This document shows, piece after piece, positions 34,237 through 44,749 of a stretch of 64,000 nucleotides of DNA. Each line of letters begins with the position of its first letter. Positions within the stretch are counted from its first letter, which is position 1. Made by a program: the position numbers and the translations under genes. The stretch comes from Thermoplasmata archaeon (lineage in GTDB: Archaea; Thermoplasmatota; Thermoplasmata; Thermoplasmatales; Thermoplasmataceae): positions 12,871-76,870 of the forward strand of contig JAJYVJ010000002.1 of the NCBI GenBank assembly GCA_021792045.1, given 5' to 3'. A model generated the notes under the pieces. That model did not search any database and was not told where the DNA came from. It worked only from the letters and a program-made list of their open reading frames with translations.

Positions 34237-35622
34237 ATGCATTCGTATCCATTGCGTATGGCAGAACTAAATGAAAAGGACTTCCCACCACTGTTTGGAA
34301 CCAATGGCATAAGGGGAGTTCCAAACGATGATCTTACAGTTGAATTTTCTCAAGCAATTGGAAAATCAATTGGGACGTTTTTTGGATCGAAGATAGCAAT
34401 GGGCAGGGATACGAGGGACACAGGGCAGATAATATTCGATTCTGTTTGCTCGGGCATACTCTCCTCAGGGTGTGATCTTATCGATCTAGGCATCCTTCCG
34501 ACTCCAGCAATTCAGTATTACTGTAAAATTAACAAAATGCCTGGCGTCATAATAACCGCGTCTCACAACCCACCACAATTTAATGGAATAAAATGCATAG
34601 CTTCCGATGGAACTGAACTTGAGAGGGAATCTGAAAGAAAGATTGAACTCATATATTACAATAAAAAATACTTGACAGTAAACTGGGACAAAATAGGGCG
34701 AGTATTTCAGGACAACAATGCGCCTGGGATGTACGTTGCAGGTGTGATGAGCAAGGTTGATCGTGATAATATACGGTCCAGGAATTTTAAGGTTGTTGTA
34801 GACACAGGGAACGGTGCTGCATTCTCCACAACTCCAACCCTCCTGAGGGAGCTAGGGTGCAGAGTGGTTACGCTAAATGCGAATCCCGATGGAAAATTTA
34901 CATCAAGAAACTCGGAACCAAGGCCTGAGAACCTAACAGAACTCATTTCCGTAATGAAGCTTGGAAAATTTGATCTTGGTGTGGCACATGACGGCGATGC
35001 AGACAGGGCAGTATTTGTTGACGAGAAAGGTAATTTTATTGATGGCGATGTTACACTGAGCCTCATAGTGAAGAACCATGTCAAAAAGGGAGAGAAAGTC
35101 GTTACGCCTGTGAGCAGTTCCGATGCACTTTCCGAAATATGCAAGGCAAAGGGCGCTCAGCTCATTAGAACACGGGTAGGTGCACCAATTGTTTCAAGGA
35201 CAATGATTAAGGAAAAGGCACTACTGGGTGGGGAGGAGAATGGCGGTGTAATTTTCGGCCCTCACCAGTACTGCAGGGACGGTGCCATGACATTATCGCT
35301 TTTTCTAGATCTCATGGCTTCCACCGGCATGAAGCCTTCAGAGCTGATAAAGACGGTTCCAGAATTTCATATGGCGAAAGAGTCCGTCAAAAGAGAGAAG
35401 GAGTGGAGCGTCTTGGAAAAAGATATTCTGAAACAATTGGGTGATGTGGCCCTTGACAGAACAGATGGATTGAAGATCATGCTTGTGAATGGTTGGGTAC
35501 TTCTCCGACCTTCAGGAACCGAACCAATAATAAGGATATATGGTGAATCGAGGGACGAGAAAACGGCTAAAGAGATCGCTAATGACTACAAAGAAATGAT
35601 AGAAAAACTCAACAGACATTGA
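34237..35622 (+). CDS. glmM: Phosphoglucosamine/phosphomannomutase family
   Basis: Alpha-D-phosphohexomutase, 461 residues, interconverting 1- and 6-phosphates of a hexose or glucosamine. The phosphoserine motif is TASHNP (near residue 110), the magnesium loop is DGDADRAVF (near 255), the sugar-binding loop is GEENGGVIF and the phosphate loop is RPSGTEPIIRIY. FGTNGIRG near the start is a strong family mark shared with GlmM. Archaeal members can act on several hexose phosphates, so GlmM is one reading only. ATG 34237 is supported by the TATA position; ATG 34258 (MAELNEKDF) is the alternative. It makes precursors of sugar nucleotides for the glycosyltransferases nearby. Confidence 0.85.
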   Translation: MHSYPLRMAELNEKDFPPLFGTNGIRGVPNDDLTVEFSQAIGKSIGTFFGSKIAMGRDTRDTGQIIFDSVCSGILSSGCDLIDLGILPTPAIQYYCKINKMPGVIITASHNPPQFNGIKCIASDGTELERESERKIELIYYNKKYLTVNWDKIGRVFQDNNAPGMYVAGVMSKVDRDNIRSRNFKVVVDTGNGAAFSTTPTLLRELGCRVVTLNANPDGKFTSRNSEPRPENLTELISVMKLGKFDLGVAHDGDADRAVFVDEKGNFIDGDVTLSLIVKNHVKKGEKVVTPVSSSDALSEICKAKGAQLIRTRVGAPIVSRTMIKEKALLGGEENGGVIFGPHQYCRDGAMTLSLFLDLMASTGMKPSELIKTVPEFHMAKESVKREKEWSVLEKDILKQLGDVALDRTDGLKIMLVNGWVLLRPSGTEPIIRIYGESRDEKTAKEIANDYKEMIEKLNRH

Positions 35623-35644
35623 TTCGGCTTTATACGCGGTTAAA

Positions 35645-37036
35645 TCAGAATGAATGCGAGAAAACTGCAATGCTTCCTGGCTTTGAACAAACTATGCACT
35701 TCTTCTTCTCGTTTGATTCATATGGTATCCCCAGATTACCGAGGCCAAATTTCTCCTCGAGTTTATCAGAGCATTCTTTTCTTCCACACCAGCCAACCTT
35801 TAAGAAACCATTTGCTTCAGCTATTTCATTGATATCATTTAGCTCGTGCATGGAGCTTTTCATGTATTCCTCAGCTCTATTCGTTAAAATGGTTTTTATT
35901 TCGTCAAGAATGGTTACAGTTTCCGATATTTTCTCTACCGGTACTGTTCTTTTTTCTCGAGTAGGTCTTAGGGCGAAGGTCACCGTGTTCTTTATGAATT
36001 CTTTCTCGCCAATCTCGATTCTGAGCGGGACGCCTTTCATTTCCCACTCATTATATTTGAATCCAGGGGTATAGTTGTCTCTATCATCTGTAGATGCCCT
36101 GATGCCTATTTCTCTGAGCATCCCCTCCACTTTGTGTGCGTATACTTTGACCTCTGGATTTTCTGAAGGTATTGTGATAATAATCACCTGTACAGATGCT
36201 ATTGACGGAGGTAGAATTAATCCTTTATCGTCACCATGTATCCCTATGACTGCAGCAAGAAGCCTTTCACTCATGCCGAACGTTGTCTGATTTACATAAT
36301 CGTGCGTTCCGTCATCTTTCAAGTATGTAATATTATAATTTTTTGAAAAATTCGTGCCATATTCGTGCATAGTTGCAACCTGGAGTGAACGCCCCCCAAC
36401 CAGAGTATCGCCGGCAAGCGTATACATTGCTCCAGGGAACTTGTCCCATTCCGGTCTTTTGTTCACGATATAGGGGATGCAAAGTTCCGAGCTAACTCTT
36501 TTCCATATCTCAAGATAATCCAGTAGCTGGTTTTCAGATTCCTCAAAAGTGGCGTGTGCAGTATGCGCTTCAAAAAAGTGGATCTCTCGGACACGAATGA
36601 ATGACCGTGTATGTTTTGTCTCGTACCGGTATACGTTTACGATCTGGTATATCCTGAGTGGAAGGTCAGTATGCGATCTTATCCACAGGGCAAACATTCC
36701 GTACATGGCAGCTTCGCTTGTTGGTCTCAGTGCCATTTCAACGTCAAGTTTGTCATTACCCCCCTTTGTGACCCAGTAGACCTGATTCTCGAATCCCTTC
36801 ACATGTTCAAATTCCACAGAAAGCTGGTCTCTTGTGATAAGAACTGGAAAATTAACCTCTTCAATGCCACGTACCTCAACTGTTTCTCGAATTATCCTGT
36901 CAATTTCCCGCATTATTTTCATCCCATACGGGAGCCATACGTTCATTCCCTTGACAGGATATCTCTTGTCTGATAGGCCGCTTATTTCAACAATCTCATT
37001 GTACCATTCACTGAAGTTTTCCTTCTTGTTTTCCAT
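35645..37036 (-). CDS. proS: Prolyl-tRNA synthetase, archaeal/eukaryotic type
   Basis: Class II synthetase of 463 residues, without the editing insertion of bacterial ProRS. Motif 2 is seen at YQIVNVYRYETKHTRSFIRVREIHFFEAHTAH, motif 1 around VRGIEEVNFPVLI, and motif 3 towards GDDKGLILPPSIA. The C-terminal zinc-type domain typical of this class is present with CGRKECSD and CIVCSKPG, ending in SHSF rather than the usual terminal tyrosine. It charges tRNA(Pro) in the cytosol. It converges with the phosphohexomutase with 22 bases between them. Confidence 0.94.
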   Translation of the reverse strand: MENKKENFSEWYNEIVEISGLSDKRYPVKGMNVWLPYGMKIMREIDRIIRETVEVRGIEEVNFPVLITRDQLSVEFEHVKGFENQVYWVTKGGNDKLDVEMALRPTSEAAMYGMFALWIRSHTDLPLRIYQIVNVYRYETKHTRSFIRVREIHFFEAHTAHATFEESENQLLDYLEIWKRVSSELCIPYIVNKRPEWDKFPGAMYTLAGDTLVGGRSLQVATMHEYGTNFSKNYNITYLKDDGTHDYVNQTTFGMSERLLAAVIGIHGDDKGLILPPSIASVQVIIITIPSENPEVKVYAHKVEGMLREIGIRASTDDRDNYTPGFKYNEWEMKGVPLRIEIGEKEFIKNTVTFALRPTREKRTVPVEKISETVTILDEIKTILTNRAEEYMKSSMHELNDINEIAEANGFLKVGWCGRKECSDKLEEKFGLGNLGIPYESNEKKKCIVCSKPGSIAVFSHSF

Positions 37037-37154
37037 GATGCCTAATCCGCATCAGTACCGCATAAATAAAATGATCCAGCTAGTTTGAGACGTAAGAAAG
37101 GATCTTTTTCCACTCAACCGTTACTCTTTCGTTGCGCGCGTTACGCTAGGATAT

Positions 37155-37176
37155 TGCAACATCATTGATTGTTGCA
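37155..37176. promoter_or_regulatory. Inverted repeat upstream of secreted protein and proS
   Basis: TGCAACA and its exact reverse complement TGTTGCA are separated by eight bases. It lies between the divergent starts of proS (37036) and the secreted protein (37321). Possible operator; no known regulator assigned. Confidence 0.25.
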
Positions 37177-37306
37177 GGCGATTTAACCAATACATTTACA
37201 ACATAAAATGTAAAGATCAACAAGGATTTGACATGTCCCTATTGTGGAAATATTTTAATAATGATTAATAATATTAAACATATGGGCAGGAAGAAAACGT
37301 TGTTGT

Positions 37307-37312
37307 GGAGGT
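37307..37312 (+). promoter_or_regulatory. Strong Shine-Dalgarno of secreted protein
   Basis: GGAGGT sits eight bases before the ATG at 37321, one of the clearest ribosome-binding sites in the window, where most genes lack one. It fixes the start. Confidence 0.7.
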
Positions 37313-37320
37313 AGGTAACA

Positions 37321-37875
37321 ATGTATCTGAGAAAATTGACTTTAATTGTGGTCTTAATCGTTGTCAGTGTATCGGTAGTTTCTGGTGCAGTAATGTTATA
37401 CCACCCATCTGACCCTGCATATGTTTCATTCAACAGCTCAATAATGAAACCGAATGGGACTTCGTTTGTAATTCCACCATTCAACATAAACCCGAATACA
37501 GTTTTAGTCCAGAACTTCACAACCACTAATAGCGGGAGATTCAACTTTTCCGTCAATCCAGCAAAAGGCTCCTCCTTCGTTAGTGTTAGTGATGGCCTAT
37601 GGATCTATATTTTCAATGAATCACAAGGAGCCAAGCTTGTTAACTCTTTTGTACATAAATATTCGGATAACAACTTTCTTTATTCTGAACTTGCTAAAGG
37701 CTTTGCCGCACTTCACTTAACTCCTAATTCAGGATCAAAAAATACAATTGCCGAAGTAGGCCTTTTTGAAAGAAATATAACTGCTGAAGAGGGCAGTTAT
37801 ATGATCATAGTTGTTAATCCGTCCAGTTCGATGAATCATGTTCAGATGAATGCTATTCTCTCACTGAAAGACTGA
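37321..37875 (+). CDS. Secreted or membrane-anchored protein of unknown function
   Basis: A 184-residue protein. Residues 1-25 form a signal or anchor helix (RKLTLIVVLIVVSVSVVSGAV), followed by a beta-rich outer part with many Asn/Ser/Thr, including N-x-S/T sequons (SFNSSI, KPNGTS, FTTTNS, NFSVN, FNES, RNITA). Glycosylation is typical for surface proteins of acid-living archaea. No catalytic motif is recognised. The mRNA has a strong Shine-Dalgarno and a 5' leader after an AT-rich region. Confidence 0.7.
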   Translation: MYLRKLTLIVVLIVVSVSVVSGAVMLYHPSDPAYVSFNSSIMKPNGTSFVIPPFNINPNTVLVQNFTTTNSGRFNFSVNPAKGSSFVSVSDGLWIYIFNESQGAKLVNSFVHKYSDNNFLYSELAKGFAALHLTPNSGSKNTIAEVGLFERNITAEEGSYMIIVVNPSSSMNHVQMNAILSLKD

Positions 37876-38114
37876 ATGCTTCAACGATTGTCAAGGCTAT
37901 AAAAAGTTTGAAGGAAATATTAAAACAATAAGGTACGTAGTGTAATTTTCTATTTTCTTCGCTACAATACCTCACAACGCTTCGAATAGCTTCAACGCTA
38001 AGTTATGCCAGGCATGCTTGGCTATTTTCCGGCGTCTTCTATTTTTTCCTAATCTCGGTGTGAATAGTACATTTCAAGACAAATCCCTTTTATATTTTAA
38101 AATAGTATCTTATT

Positions 38115-38465
38115 ATGATCAAGGTAGAAAGGATATACTCGGCTGCAGGCGATGAAAGAGGCATGAGGATCCTTGTTGAGCGTCTCTGGCCAAGAGGCTT
38201 CACGAAGGAAAAAGCGAATCTCGCAATGTGGATGAAGGATACTGCTCCAACCGATACGCTGAGAAAATGGTTTAATCATGACCCAGCAAAATGGCAGGAA
38301 TTCAAAAGAAAATATCACGAGGAGCTTGATAAGAATCCTGAGACTGAAAAATTGATAGACCTATGCAAGAAAAACGATGTCATTTTTCTCTTTTCGTCAA
38401 AGGAAGAAAGAATGAATAATGCTGTAGCTCTCAAGGAATACATTGAGCAGAAGATCAAGAAATAA
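38115..38465 (+). CDS. DUF488 family protein (YeaO-like)
   Basis: A 116-residue protein of the DUF488 family: it contains [25 protein letters not shown] and [27 protein letters not shown], the two family hallmarks (RLWPRG and the LRxWF-H-D segment). The biochemical role of DUF488 proteins is not established. Its last eleven bases overlap the end of the convergent nicotinate phosphoribosyltransferase gene. Confidence 0.9.
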   Translation: MIKVERIYSAAGDERGMRILVERLWPRGFTKEKANLAMWMKDTAPTDTLRKWFNHDPAKWQEFKRKYHEELDKNPETEKLIDLCKKNDVIFLFSSKEERMNNAVALKEYIEQKIKK

Positions 38466-39651
38466 TTGGATTTGCTGATAACCTTTTAAGGTTTTCAAGT
38501 TCACTCAGTGTACGTTTTCTTATTTCTTTCGGAGATTCGTACTTTTTTACGGCTTTCCCGTCGGACAGAAATTTTTTGAGCACGGACTCCATTTCTCCAC
38601 CACATTCGCATTTTTTTCCTTTGGAGCCGGACACGGATACTTCGACTCTCAGACACTTTTTGCATCTGAACACTTCTTTTTTTCCAGAAAACTTACCTTT
38701 CTTTGTGATCGGAGTTCCATTTATCTGAACTATGTCCATGGCAAAATCATATGGTTTCGCGGAAGATATTGATGTCCCTATACCAAATGAAGACACGCCT
38801 GCTTCTTTCAGTTCCAGTAAATTCTCAAGCTTTAATCCACCCGAAACCATGATCTTTATATTCCTGTATCCGCGTAAGTCGAGTTCCCACCTCACCTCTC
38901 TTACGATATTTGCAAAATTGCCTCTTCTTGAACTGGGTGTATCGAGTCGTATATAATCCAGTTCTGGAAACATTTCCGCCGCCTTTAAGGCCATGAATTT
39001 CTCATCGCCGTATGTATCAATGAGAACAGTTTTCTTCGCCGTATCTTTGGAATTTTTTACAGTGTATTCCCAGGCCTTTTCGTCTCCAAGGAGGAGAGAC
39101 AGAGCATGAGGCATTGTACCTACAGGTTCCTCACCAATCAGTTTGGCACCTAGAATCCCTGACACTCCATCTGCTCCACCTATGAACGCTGCACGATCTA
39201 TCATTGGTGAGATGGCTGGATGCATTCTCCTTATGCCGAATGAAACGAATGGTGTATCTCCGAGTACCTGCCGTATTTTAGAGGAATATGTGGAAATTCC
39301 CGTAGACTGGCATATGAAGCCGAGGATTGCAGTTTCGAAAACAGAGATATCCGGATACTTGCCCTCAATACGCATGAACGGAACGGGTATCCCGGAATGA
39401 TCCCTGGGAGGAACAATCGTGCCCTCAGGGATGCTGTAGAGATCTATATGTTTTCCAGAAAGGAGCTTTACAACTTCATCCAGTCCGGAGAAATTTACCC
39501 ATGGATCAAGTGGCCCTGACAGTGTAAACTCAACGGTAACCCTGTCATTGAATTTCACTCCAGAAACTGCCTTCATGCTCCTCTCAAAATATACGTCCGA
39601 GGCTTTTCCTGCAAGTATTTCCTCATCATTTGCAATATTGAATACAGACAT
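38455..39651 (-). CDS. pncB: Nicotinate phosphoribosyltransferase
   Basis: A 398-residue enzyme of the quinolinate/nicotinate phosphoribosyltransferase superfamily, joining nicotinate and PRPP to form nicotinate mononucleotide. Visible features are [14 protein letters not shown] and a conserved [28 protein letters not shown] segment, [17 protein letters not shown], and the GVSSFGIGT loop near the phosphate site. A C-terminal zinc-ribbon-like CKKC...CECG is characteristic of archaeal members. It starts directly on the pncA stop (TGATG overlap), forming a salvage operon: pncA makes nicotinate, pncB uses it. Acting after nicotinamidase, it returns nicotinamide to NAD. Confidence 0.92.
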   Translation of the reverse strand: MSVFNIANDEEILAGKASDVYFERSMKAVSGVKFNDRVTVEFTLSGPLDPWVNFSGLDEVVKLLSGKHIDLYSIPEGTIVPPRDHSGIPVPFMRIEGKYPDISVFETAILGFICQSTGISTYSSKIRQVLGDTPFVSFGIRRMHPAISPMIDRAAFIGGADGVSGILGAKLIGEEPVGTMPHALSLLLGDEKAWEYTVKNSKDTAKKTVLIDTYGDEKFMALKAAEMFPELDYIRLDTPSSRRGNFANIVREVRWELDLRGYRNIKIMVSGGLKLENLLELKEAGVSSFGIGTSISSAKPYDFAMDIVQINGTPITKKGKFSGKKEVFRCKKCLRVEVSVSGSKGKKCECGGEMESVLKKFLSDGKAVKKYESPKEIRKRTLSELENLKRLSANPIIS

Positions 39652-40184
39652 CAGTTCACTTCCACAAGCAGTTCGCTGTCATTTATTAACTTCGCGTGGT
39701 AATTTCTTTCCATGAAAGAAAGGGATTCCTCGTGTCTTTTAGGATCGATGGCGGCGCAGAGATTCTTTATAACATTAATTTCATAATTACGGAAGAACGC
39801 TCCGCTCACAGTGTGCTGAACACATATGTCTGTGCTAACGCCGCATATGAAGAGTATTGAAACTCCTCTTGCCATCAGGAAGCCGTCAAGATCGGTATCA
39901 AAAAATGCATCATAATGTCTCTTTCTAATGCGATATCCAGCGAATCCTTCCAGCTCCGGGGCGAGTTCGCTTGCCCGTGTCCCCATGAGGCAGTGTTCTC
40001 CCCATACCTTGAATTCGGGATCATCAGGTATATGTGTATCTAGCGTAAAGACAACCTCCATCTTTCCTTCAGCATTATTTATAATCCTCGGGAGCCTCTT
40101 TAACACCTCAACGGCACCCTTAGAACCAAATTTTCCCGTGACAAAATCGTTGACCATGTCCACAATTATCAAGGCTGATTTCAT
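39651..40184 (-). CDS. pncA: Nicotinamidase
   Basis: Isochorismatase-fold amidase that hydrolyses nicotinamide to nicotinate and ammonia. The catalytic triad is visible as D9 (IIVDMVNDF), K88 and C121 ([12 protein letters not shown]), and metal ligands D49, H51 and H64 are present (LDTH, WGEHC). The non-proline cis-peptide motif is the GVSTD stretch. The 177-residue length fits archaeal nicotinamidase. It lies two bases after the cysS stop and overlaps the pncB start, so cysS, pncA and pncB read as one transcript. Confidence 0.92.
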   Translation of the reverse strand: MKSALIIVDMVNDFVTGKFGSKGAVEVLKRLPRIINNAEGKMEVVFTLDTHIPDDPEFKVWGEHCLMGTRASELAPELEGFAGYRIRKRHYDAFFDTDLDGFLMARGVSILFICGVSTDICVQHTVSGAFFRNYEINVIKNLCAAIDPKRHEESLSFMERNYHAKLINDSELLVEVN

Positions 40185-40186
40185 TC

Positions 40187-41569
40187 TTACTCACCCTCTG
40201 TATCTGAATACCACCATATAGTCTCGCTCCCCTGATCCTCTATGTGCACCCCAAGCTTCCTAAGTCCGGACCTTATGGCATCTGAACTTGAAAAATCCTT
40301 TGCAGTCCTGAGGCTCTTTCTTGCTGAGAGCAGAAGGCGAATCAGGTCATCACTTCTGGCCGAATTTTCGCCTTCCTTTATCACCCCTGTAAACTCGTTT
40401 ACCCATTTGAGGGCAGATAGAGACAGGGAAGCTTCTTTGGAATCCATGGCATCAAGGTTTTTATTCCATTCGCTTACGTAGGACATCAATTTGGAAAACA
40501 TGCCTCTGAAATCAAAGTTGTATTCCAGGAATGAATCAAGCGAATTGATGACGGAATAATCGTTTTCCATGTTATCATCCCCCGCTTTCTGTCTAAGTTT
40601 ATTGTATATGGAGGACAGGGCGTTCACGTTTTTTCTTGATTCCTCCATTAGTTCCCCTGAAAAACTGAGCTGGGTGTTAAATTGGCAGTTAAGCAGGGCG
40701 TACCTTAGATCTTCCGGTGTAAAATCCTTGAGAACCTCATCTATTGTGACATAGTTGTGAAGGGACTTTGACATTTTTTCACCTTCTATGTTAAGCATTC
40801 CGGTATGTATCCAGTATCTGGATAGGATCTTTCTTCCGCTTACTGATCTTTCTATGGCTATTTCAGCCTCGTGGTGAGGAAATATCAGGTCACTTCCACC
40901 TCCATGTATGTCATATGTTTTCCCAAGAAATGCATCTGTTATGGCCGTATCTTCTATATGCCACCCGGGCCTCCCCTTTCCCCATGGGGAATCCCAGTAA
41001 GGTTCCCCCGGTTTCATCTTTTTCCATATGACGAAATCCCTTGGATCTCTTTTATTCTCATTGATATCTATTCTCGATCCTGATCGCAGTGAATTCAGAT
41101 CCTGTCCTGAGAGCTTTCCATAATCTGGAAATCTAGAAACAGAGAAGTACACACCGTCGTCAGTTTCATACGCGTAGCCCTTCCTCACCAAAGTCTTGAT
41201 CTGTGAAATGATCTTCCTAAATTCCATGGTAGCAGGAACGTACAAGTTCACACTGTCTATCTTCAAGGATTTCATGATTTTGAGATAATCCATGAGATAT
41301 CTTTTACTAATAATCTCGATCGGGAGATTTTCTTGCGCTGCTTTTGTTATTATCTTATCGTCAAGATCGGTGATATTCTGAACATAAAAAACATGGAATC
41401 CCTTGGCTCTAAGGTACTTGGCAAGAGCATCAAAGAATATGTATGTTTTAGCATGTCCTATGTGGGGGCTATCGTATACAGTTGGGCCACAGACATACAT
41501 CTTCACTATCCTGTTCTTGTTCAGCCTGAATGGAACAACCTTTTTCTGCATTGTGTCATATATCTTCAT
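40187..41569 (-). CDS. cysS: Cysteinyl-tRNA synthetase
   Basis: Class I synthetase; the 460-residue length is normal. The HIGH motif is exact within CGPTVYDSPHIGHAKTY, where the first cysteine binds zinc, and the KMSKS motif is exact in GEKMSKSLHN. The zinc-related GGSDLIFPHHE block with two histidines is present. The N-terminal start is taken at ATG 41569 (MKIYDTMQKK); an in-frame ATG at 41599 adds ten unsupported residues. It leads an operon with pncA and pncB; the co-transcription of a tRNA synthetase with NAD salvage is unusual but the spacing is only two bases. Confidence 0.93.
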   Translation of the reverse strand: MKIYDTMQKKVVPFRLNKNRIVKMYVCGPTVYDSPHIGHAKTYIFFDALAKYLRAKGFHVFYVQNITDLDDKIITKAAQENLPIEIISKRYLMDYLKIMKSLKIDSVNLYVPATMEFRKIISQIKTLVRKGYAYETDDGVYFSVSRFPDYGKLSGQDLNSLRSGSRIDINENKRDPRDFVIWKKMKPGEPYWDSPWGKGRPGWHIEDTAITDAFLGKTYDIHGGGSDLIFPHHEAEIAIERSVSGRKILSRYWIHTGMLNIEGEKMSKSLHNYVTIDEVLKDFTPEDLRYALLNCQFNTQLSFSGELMEESRKNVNALSSIYNKLRQKAGDDNMENDYSVINSLDSFLEYNFDFRGMFSKLMSYVSEWNKNLDAMDSKEASLSLSALKWVNEFTGVIKEGENSARSDDLIRLLLSARKSLRTAKDFSSSDAIRSGLRKLGVHIEDQGSETIWWYSDTEGE

Positions 41570-41622
41570 AGAACCAACCGAATTAGTTTCTATTTGCATT
41601 TTATCGTAAGTATTAAATCTAT

Positions 41623-42231
41623 TTACTTTTCTTCGGCTATATTAGAAATGTATTCAATATTCTTCTGGGTTACATAAAGCGAACCGAGAGAAAGAAGCTT
41701 TCCTCTTTTCACATCGATCATGGATATGGAGCAGTTTCTTATCTCGACGCCATAACTCTCAACTTCGCCGAGGTCCATGTATTTGGAGACGGCTGACCTG
41801 ATGGGGAGGGCGTGGGATACAAGCACCTCTATGCCCGAGGCAGACTCAACAGCGCTCAGCATCCTTTCCTGGTGTTCTTCCCAGGTTTCAACGCCAAGTC
41901 CATCTCTTGACCTTCCCACTGCAGGGAAAGACCCAATCTCCGTGTTGTTGAACCTTCCAAGGTATGATTCCCTTAGCCTCTCATCGATTTCAACGCGAAT
42001 GCCAAGTTCCGCTCCGATAGTTTCCGCCGTCTCACGGGCTCTCTGAACCGGTGAACTTCTTATTCTATTAATCTTCAGAAGAGAAAGCTGCTTGGCGGCA
42101 AATTCAGCTTGTGAATGCCCTTTCTTTGTCAGCGGATAACCCTCAACATCGCTCGATATGATTCCCTTTGTGTTTGATATGCTTTCACCATGTCTCACAA
42201 GTATAGCGATTTTCACGTTTCCGTGATTCAA
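41623..42231 (-). CDS. Histidine phosphatase family protein
   Basis: A 202-residue branch-1 histidine phosphatase. The phosphohistidine is in LVRHGESISNT near residue 14, with further catalytic elements in SSPVQRARETAE, ERLRESYLGRF and VSHALPIRS. Members include cofactor-dependent phosphoglycerate mutase and broad phosphatases; archaeal thermoplasmatal proteins of this size have been described as 2,3-bisphosphoglycerate-dependent mutases, but sequence alone does not exclude a phosphatase such as the alpha-ribazole or PhoE type. The N-terminal residues before KIAILVRHGE may be shorter if an internal GTG is used. Confidence 0.86.
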   Translation of the reverse strand: MNHGNVKIAILVRHGESISNTKGIISSDVEGYPLTKKGHSQAEFAAKQLSLLKINRIRSSPVQRARETAETIGAELGIRVEIDERLRESYLGRFNNTEIGSFPAVGRSRDGLGVETWEEHQERMLSAVESASGIEVLVSHALPIRSAVSKYMDLGEVESYGVEIRNCSISMIDVKRGKLLSLGSLYVTQKNIEYISNIAEEK

Positions 42232-42352
42232 GCAATGTTAATAAAGAAGAACAAAGACATTCTGAAAATTGTACGGAATTTCTGTCTTTAGCACACATGT
42301 CTATGGTCATTAATGCTACATTGAGTATAATTACGAAGACGAAATTACCGTA

Positions 42353-44440
42353 ATGATGCCAGAATTCACCAACAAGCTCATAAGTGAGAAGAGTCCATAT
42401 CTACAGCAGCATGCCCACAATCCTGTTAACTGGTACCCTTGGTCAGATGAAGCATTCACAGAAGCAAAGAACAAGGACAAACCAATATTTTTGAGCATAG
42501 GGTATTCGACGTGCCACTGGTGCCATGTGATGGAGCATGAGTCATTTGAAGATCCGGAGGTGGCAAGAGTGATGAACGAAACTTTCATTTCAATTAAAGT
42601 GGACAGGGAAGAACGTCCGGATCTCGATTCATTTTATATGAAAATATGCCAGCTGATGACAGGATCTGGTGGATGGCCAATGAACATTATAATGTCTCCG
42701 GACAAAGTTCCTTTCCTAGCGCTGACTTACTTGCCAAAGGAAAGCAGGGGAGAGCAAATCGGACTTATTGAGCTGACAGACAGAATAAAAGAATTCTGGA
42801 AGGAAAAGAAGGATGCTTTGATAAAAGGCGGAACGGAGGCGTTGTCCGAACTAATGCGGGTGGAGCAGAAGAAACCATCTCCTTCTGTCACTTCGCAAGT
42901 CAGGGAAAAGGCCTTCGCTGGGCTAACTACGATGTTTGATTCCAGAAATGGAGGTTTTGGCTCCAGGCCCAAATTTCCGACACCACATAACATAATGTTC
43001 CTCTTCAGGATCTATTTCTCCACGGGAGATAGAAATGCTCTTGAAATGGCTGTGAAAACACTGACTTCGATGAGGCTTGGCGGAATATATGATCATGTAG
43101 GCGGTGGTTTTCACAGGTACTCGACGGATGAAGGGTGGGTTTTACCTCATTTTGAGAAGATGACTTATGACCAGGCACTGCTTTCCATGGCTTATACCGA
43201 AGGGTACCAGATAACACGCGATGAACTCTTCAAGGATACTGTGCTGTCTGTGCTTCGATTCATGAGCGCGGAAATGCGGTCTCCGGAGGGGGGATTTTAT
43301 TCAGCCATAGACGCAGACAGCGATTTGGAAGAAGGGAAGTTCTATGTTTGGGAATACAGTGAAATTTTACGCGTTCTCGGTGAAAAAGATGGAGAATTAT
43401 TTGCCGAGCTTTACAACGCAAGACCGGATGGCAACTATCTTGACGAAGCCACGGGAAGAAATCCTGGAAAGAACGTGCTTCATCTTAGCAGAACGCTGGG
43501 CGATGAGGCACTAAGAAAGGGGATCGAACCCAAAAATTTCGAGCAGAATGTTTATTCCATGCTTGAAAAATTGAGGCTGAGCAGATCGAAAAGGAATCCC
43601 CCATTTAAAGATAAAAAAATTCTTGCGGACATCAATGGTCTTATGATAACCGCTCTCGCAAGGGCTTACAAAATGTTTAGCATGGAAGAGCTCCTCGATT
43701 ATGCAATCGAGGCTGAGCAATTTATAAGAGATAAGATGTTCAAAGGAGACAGACTTCATCACTTTTACATGGACGGTTTTGTTTCACCTGATGGATTTTT
43801 AGATGACTATGCCAACGTTATACAATGTGAACTTGAGTTATTCTCTGCTACAGGCAAAGCAACCTACTTGGAATTCTCCCTGAAACTTGCAGAAATAACA
43901 GACAAGCTGTTCGAAGATACAGAAAATGGTGGGTATTTCTTTAGTTCTGGAGATGACACCGGCAGCTCTGTAAGACTAAAGGAGGGCTACGATGGGGCTG
44001 TCCCGTCAGGTAACTCAGTTCATATGCTCAATCTGCTCAGACTTTCGCTGATAATTCGAAATAATGATATGTTTGTGAAGGCAAAGAAAATAGCAAACGC
44101 GTTTAATGCTGAGATCGAAAGAGGCGCGCTTTTCCATTCATACATGATGATTGCTGTCGATTACGCTATCTCAAAGCCCTATCTTGTTACTGTACCTGAC
44201 AATACTCCTGAGTTAGAAAAAGTAAGAAGATCTGTTTGGGAAAACTTCTTTCCGCATGTTGAACTTGTCTTTGCAAACAGCGATCTTGTTGATCTACTTG
44301 CAAAGCTGAATCATTTCATCGAGAAAGAAGTTACAAAGAACCAGATATCGGTATGCAGCAGGACTGAATGCCTCCTTCCACCAAAGAACGAGGAGGAACT
44401 AATTAATATCCTTTCTGGATCGAATGCGAACAAATCATAA
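42353..44440 (+). CDS. Thioredoxin-domain/six-hairpin protein, YyaL/SPATA20-like
   Basis: A 695-residue two-part protein. The N-terminal DUF255 thioredoxin-like domain has the redox pair C54-HW-C57 within [11 protein letters not shown], and the strict opening [24 protein letters not shown]. The C-terminal part is an alpha/alpha six-hairpin glycosidase-like fold ([20 protein letters not shown], then [10 protein letters not shown] and DDYANVI). This family is widespread, includes Bacillus YyaL and animal SPATA20, and has no settled activity. The ATG at 42353 or the next codon starts it. It diverges from the phosphatase gene, with 122 bases between them. Confidence 0.9.
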   Translation: MMPEFTNKLISEKSPYLQQHAHNPVNWYPWSDEAFTEAKNKDKPIFLSIGYSTCHWCHVMEHESFEDPEVARVMNETFISIKVDREERPDLDSFYMKICQLMTGSGGWPMNIIMSPDKVPFLALTYLPKESRGEQIGLIELTDRIKEFWKEKKDALIKGGTEALSELMRVEQKKPSPSVTSQVREKAFAGLTTMFDSRNGGFGSRPKFPTPHNIMFLFRIYFSTGDRNALEMAVKTLTSMRLGGIYDHVGGGFHRYSTDEGWVLPHFEKMTYDQALLSMAYTEGYQITRDELFKDTVLSVLRFMSAEMRSPEGGFYSAIDADSDLEEGKFYVWEYSEILRVLGEKDGELFAELYNARPDGNYLDEATGRNPGKNVLHLSRTLGDEALRKGIEPKNFEQNVYSMLEKLRLSRSKRNPPFKDKKILADINGLMITALARAYKMFSMEELLDYAIEAEQFIRDKMFKGDRLHHFYMDGFVSPDGFLDDYANVIQCELELFSATGKATYLEFSLKLAEITDKLFEDTENGGYFFSSGDDTGSSVRLKEGYDGAVPSGNSVHMLNLLRLSLIIRNNDMFVKAKKIANAFNAEIERGALFHSYMMIAVDYAISKPYLVTVPDNTPELEKVRRSVWENFFPHVELVFANSDLVDLLAKLNHFIEKEVTKNQISVCSRTECLLPPKNEEELINILSGSNANKS

Positions 44441-44749
44441 ATCGAAAATTTATAAAAAATGAAGTGCGTAAAAGGATCTGCATTTCATCATTACTCTTTT
44501 CATTAAATACATTTGACAATTTAGAAGGTGTAATTTTAGTTCATTCCAAACCTCACCTAATTGTTTTCATGCACTCGCCTTTCAGTTATATGCCATTTTT
44601 TCAGCATTTGAATTCCTACTGTGGAAGCTAATTCTTCATTCGCGATTGAAGAGATCAGAAAAATGAGCCGCTGGTCTATCCTGCCTTCTCATCCTTTTTT
44701 TTATAGGCATAGAAGCTTTCTGATATATCAATGAGAAACACGAGAAATC
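44441..44749. other. Intergenic region without recognised features
   Basis: Between the convergent YyaL-like and Gfo/Idh/MocA genes. A T8 run at 44694-44702 might act as a U-tract terminator for the forward gene. No ORF with coding character and no repeat pair stands out. Confidence 0.5.

Noticed and set aside
35619..36074. Forward frame of 151 codons opposite proS
   Set aside because: It lies wholly inside proS on the other strand and has no protein-family pattern.
38007..38022. GCCAGGCATGCTTGGC near-palindrome after the secreted protein
   Set aside because: The arms leave almost no loop and there is no adjoining T-run, so it was not called a terminator.
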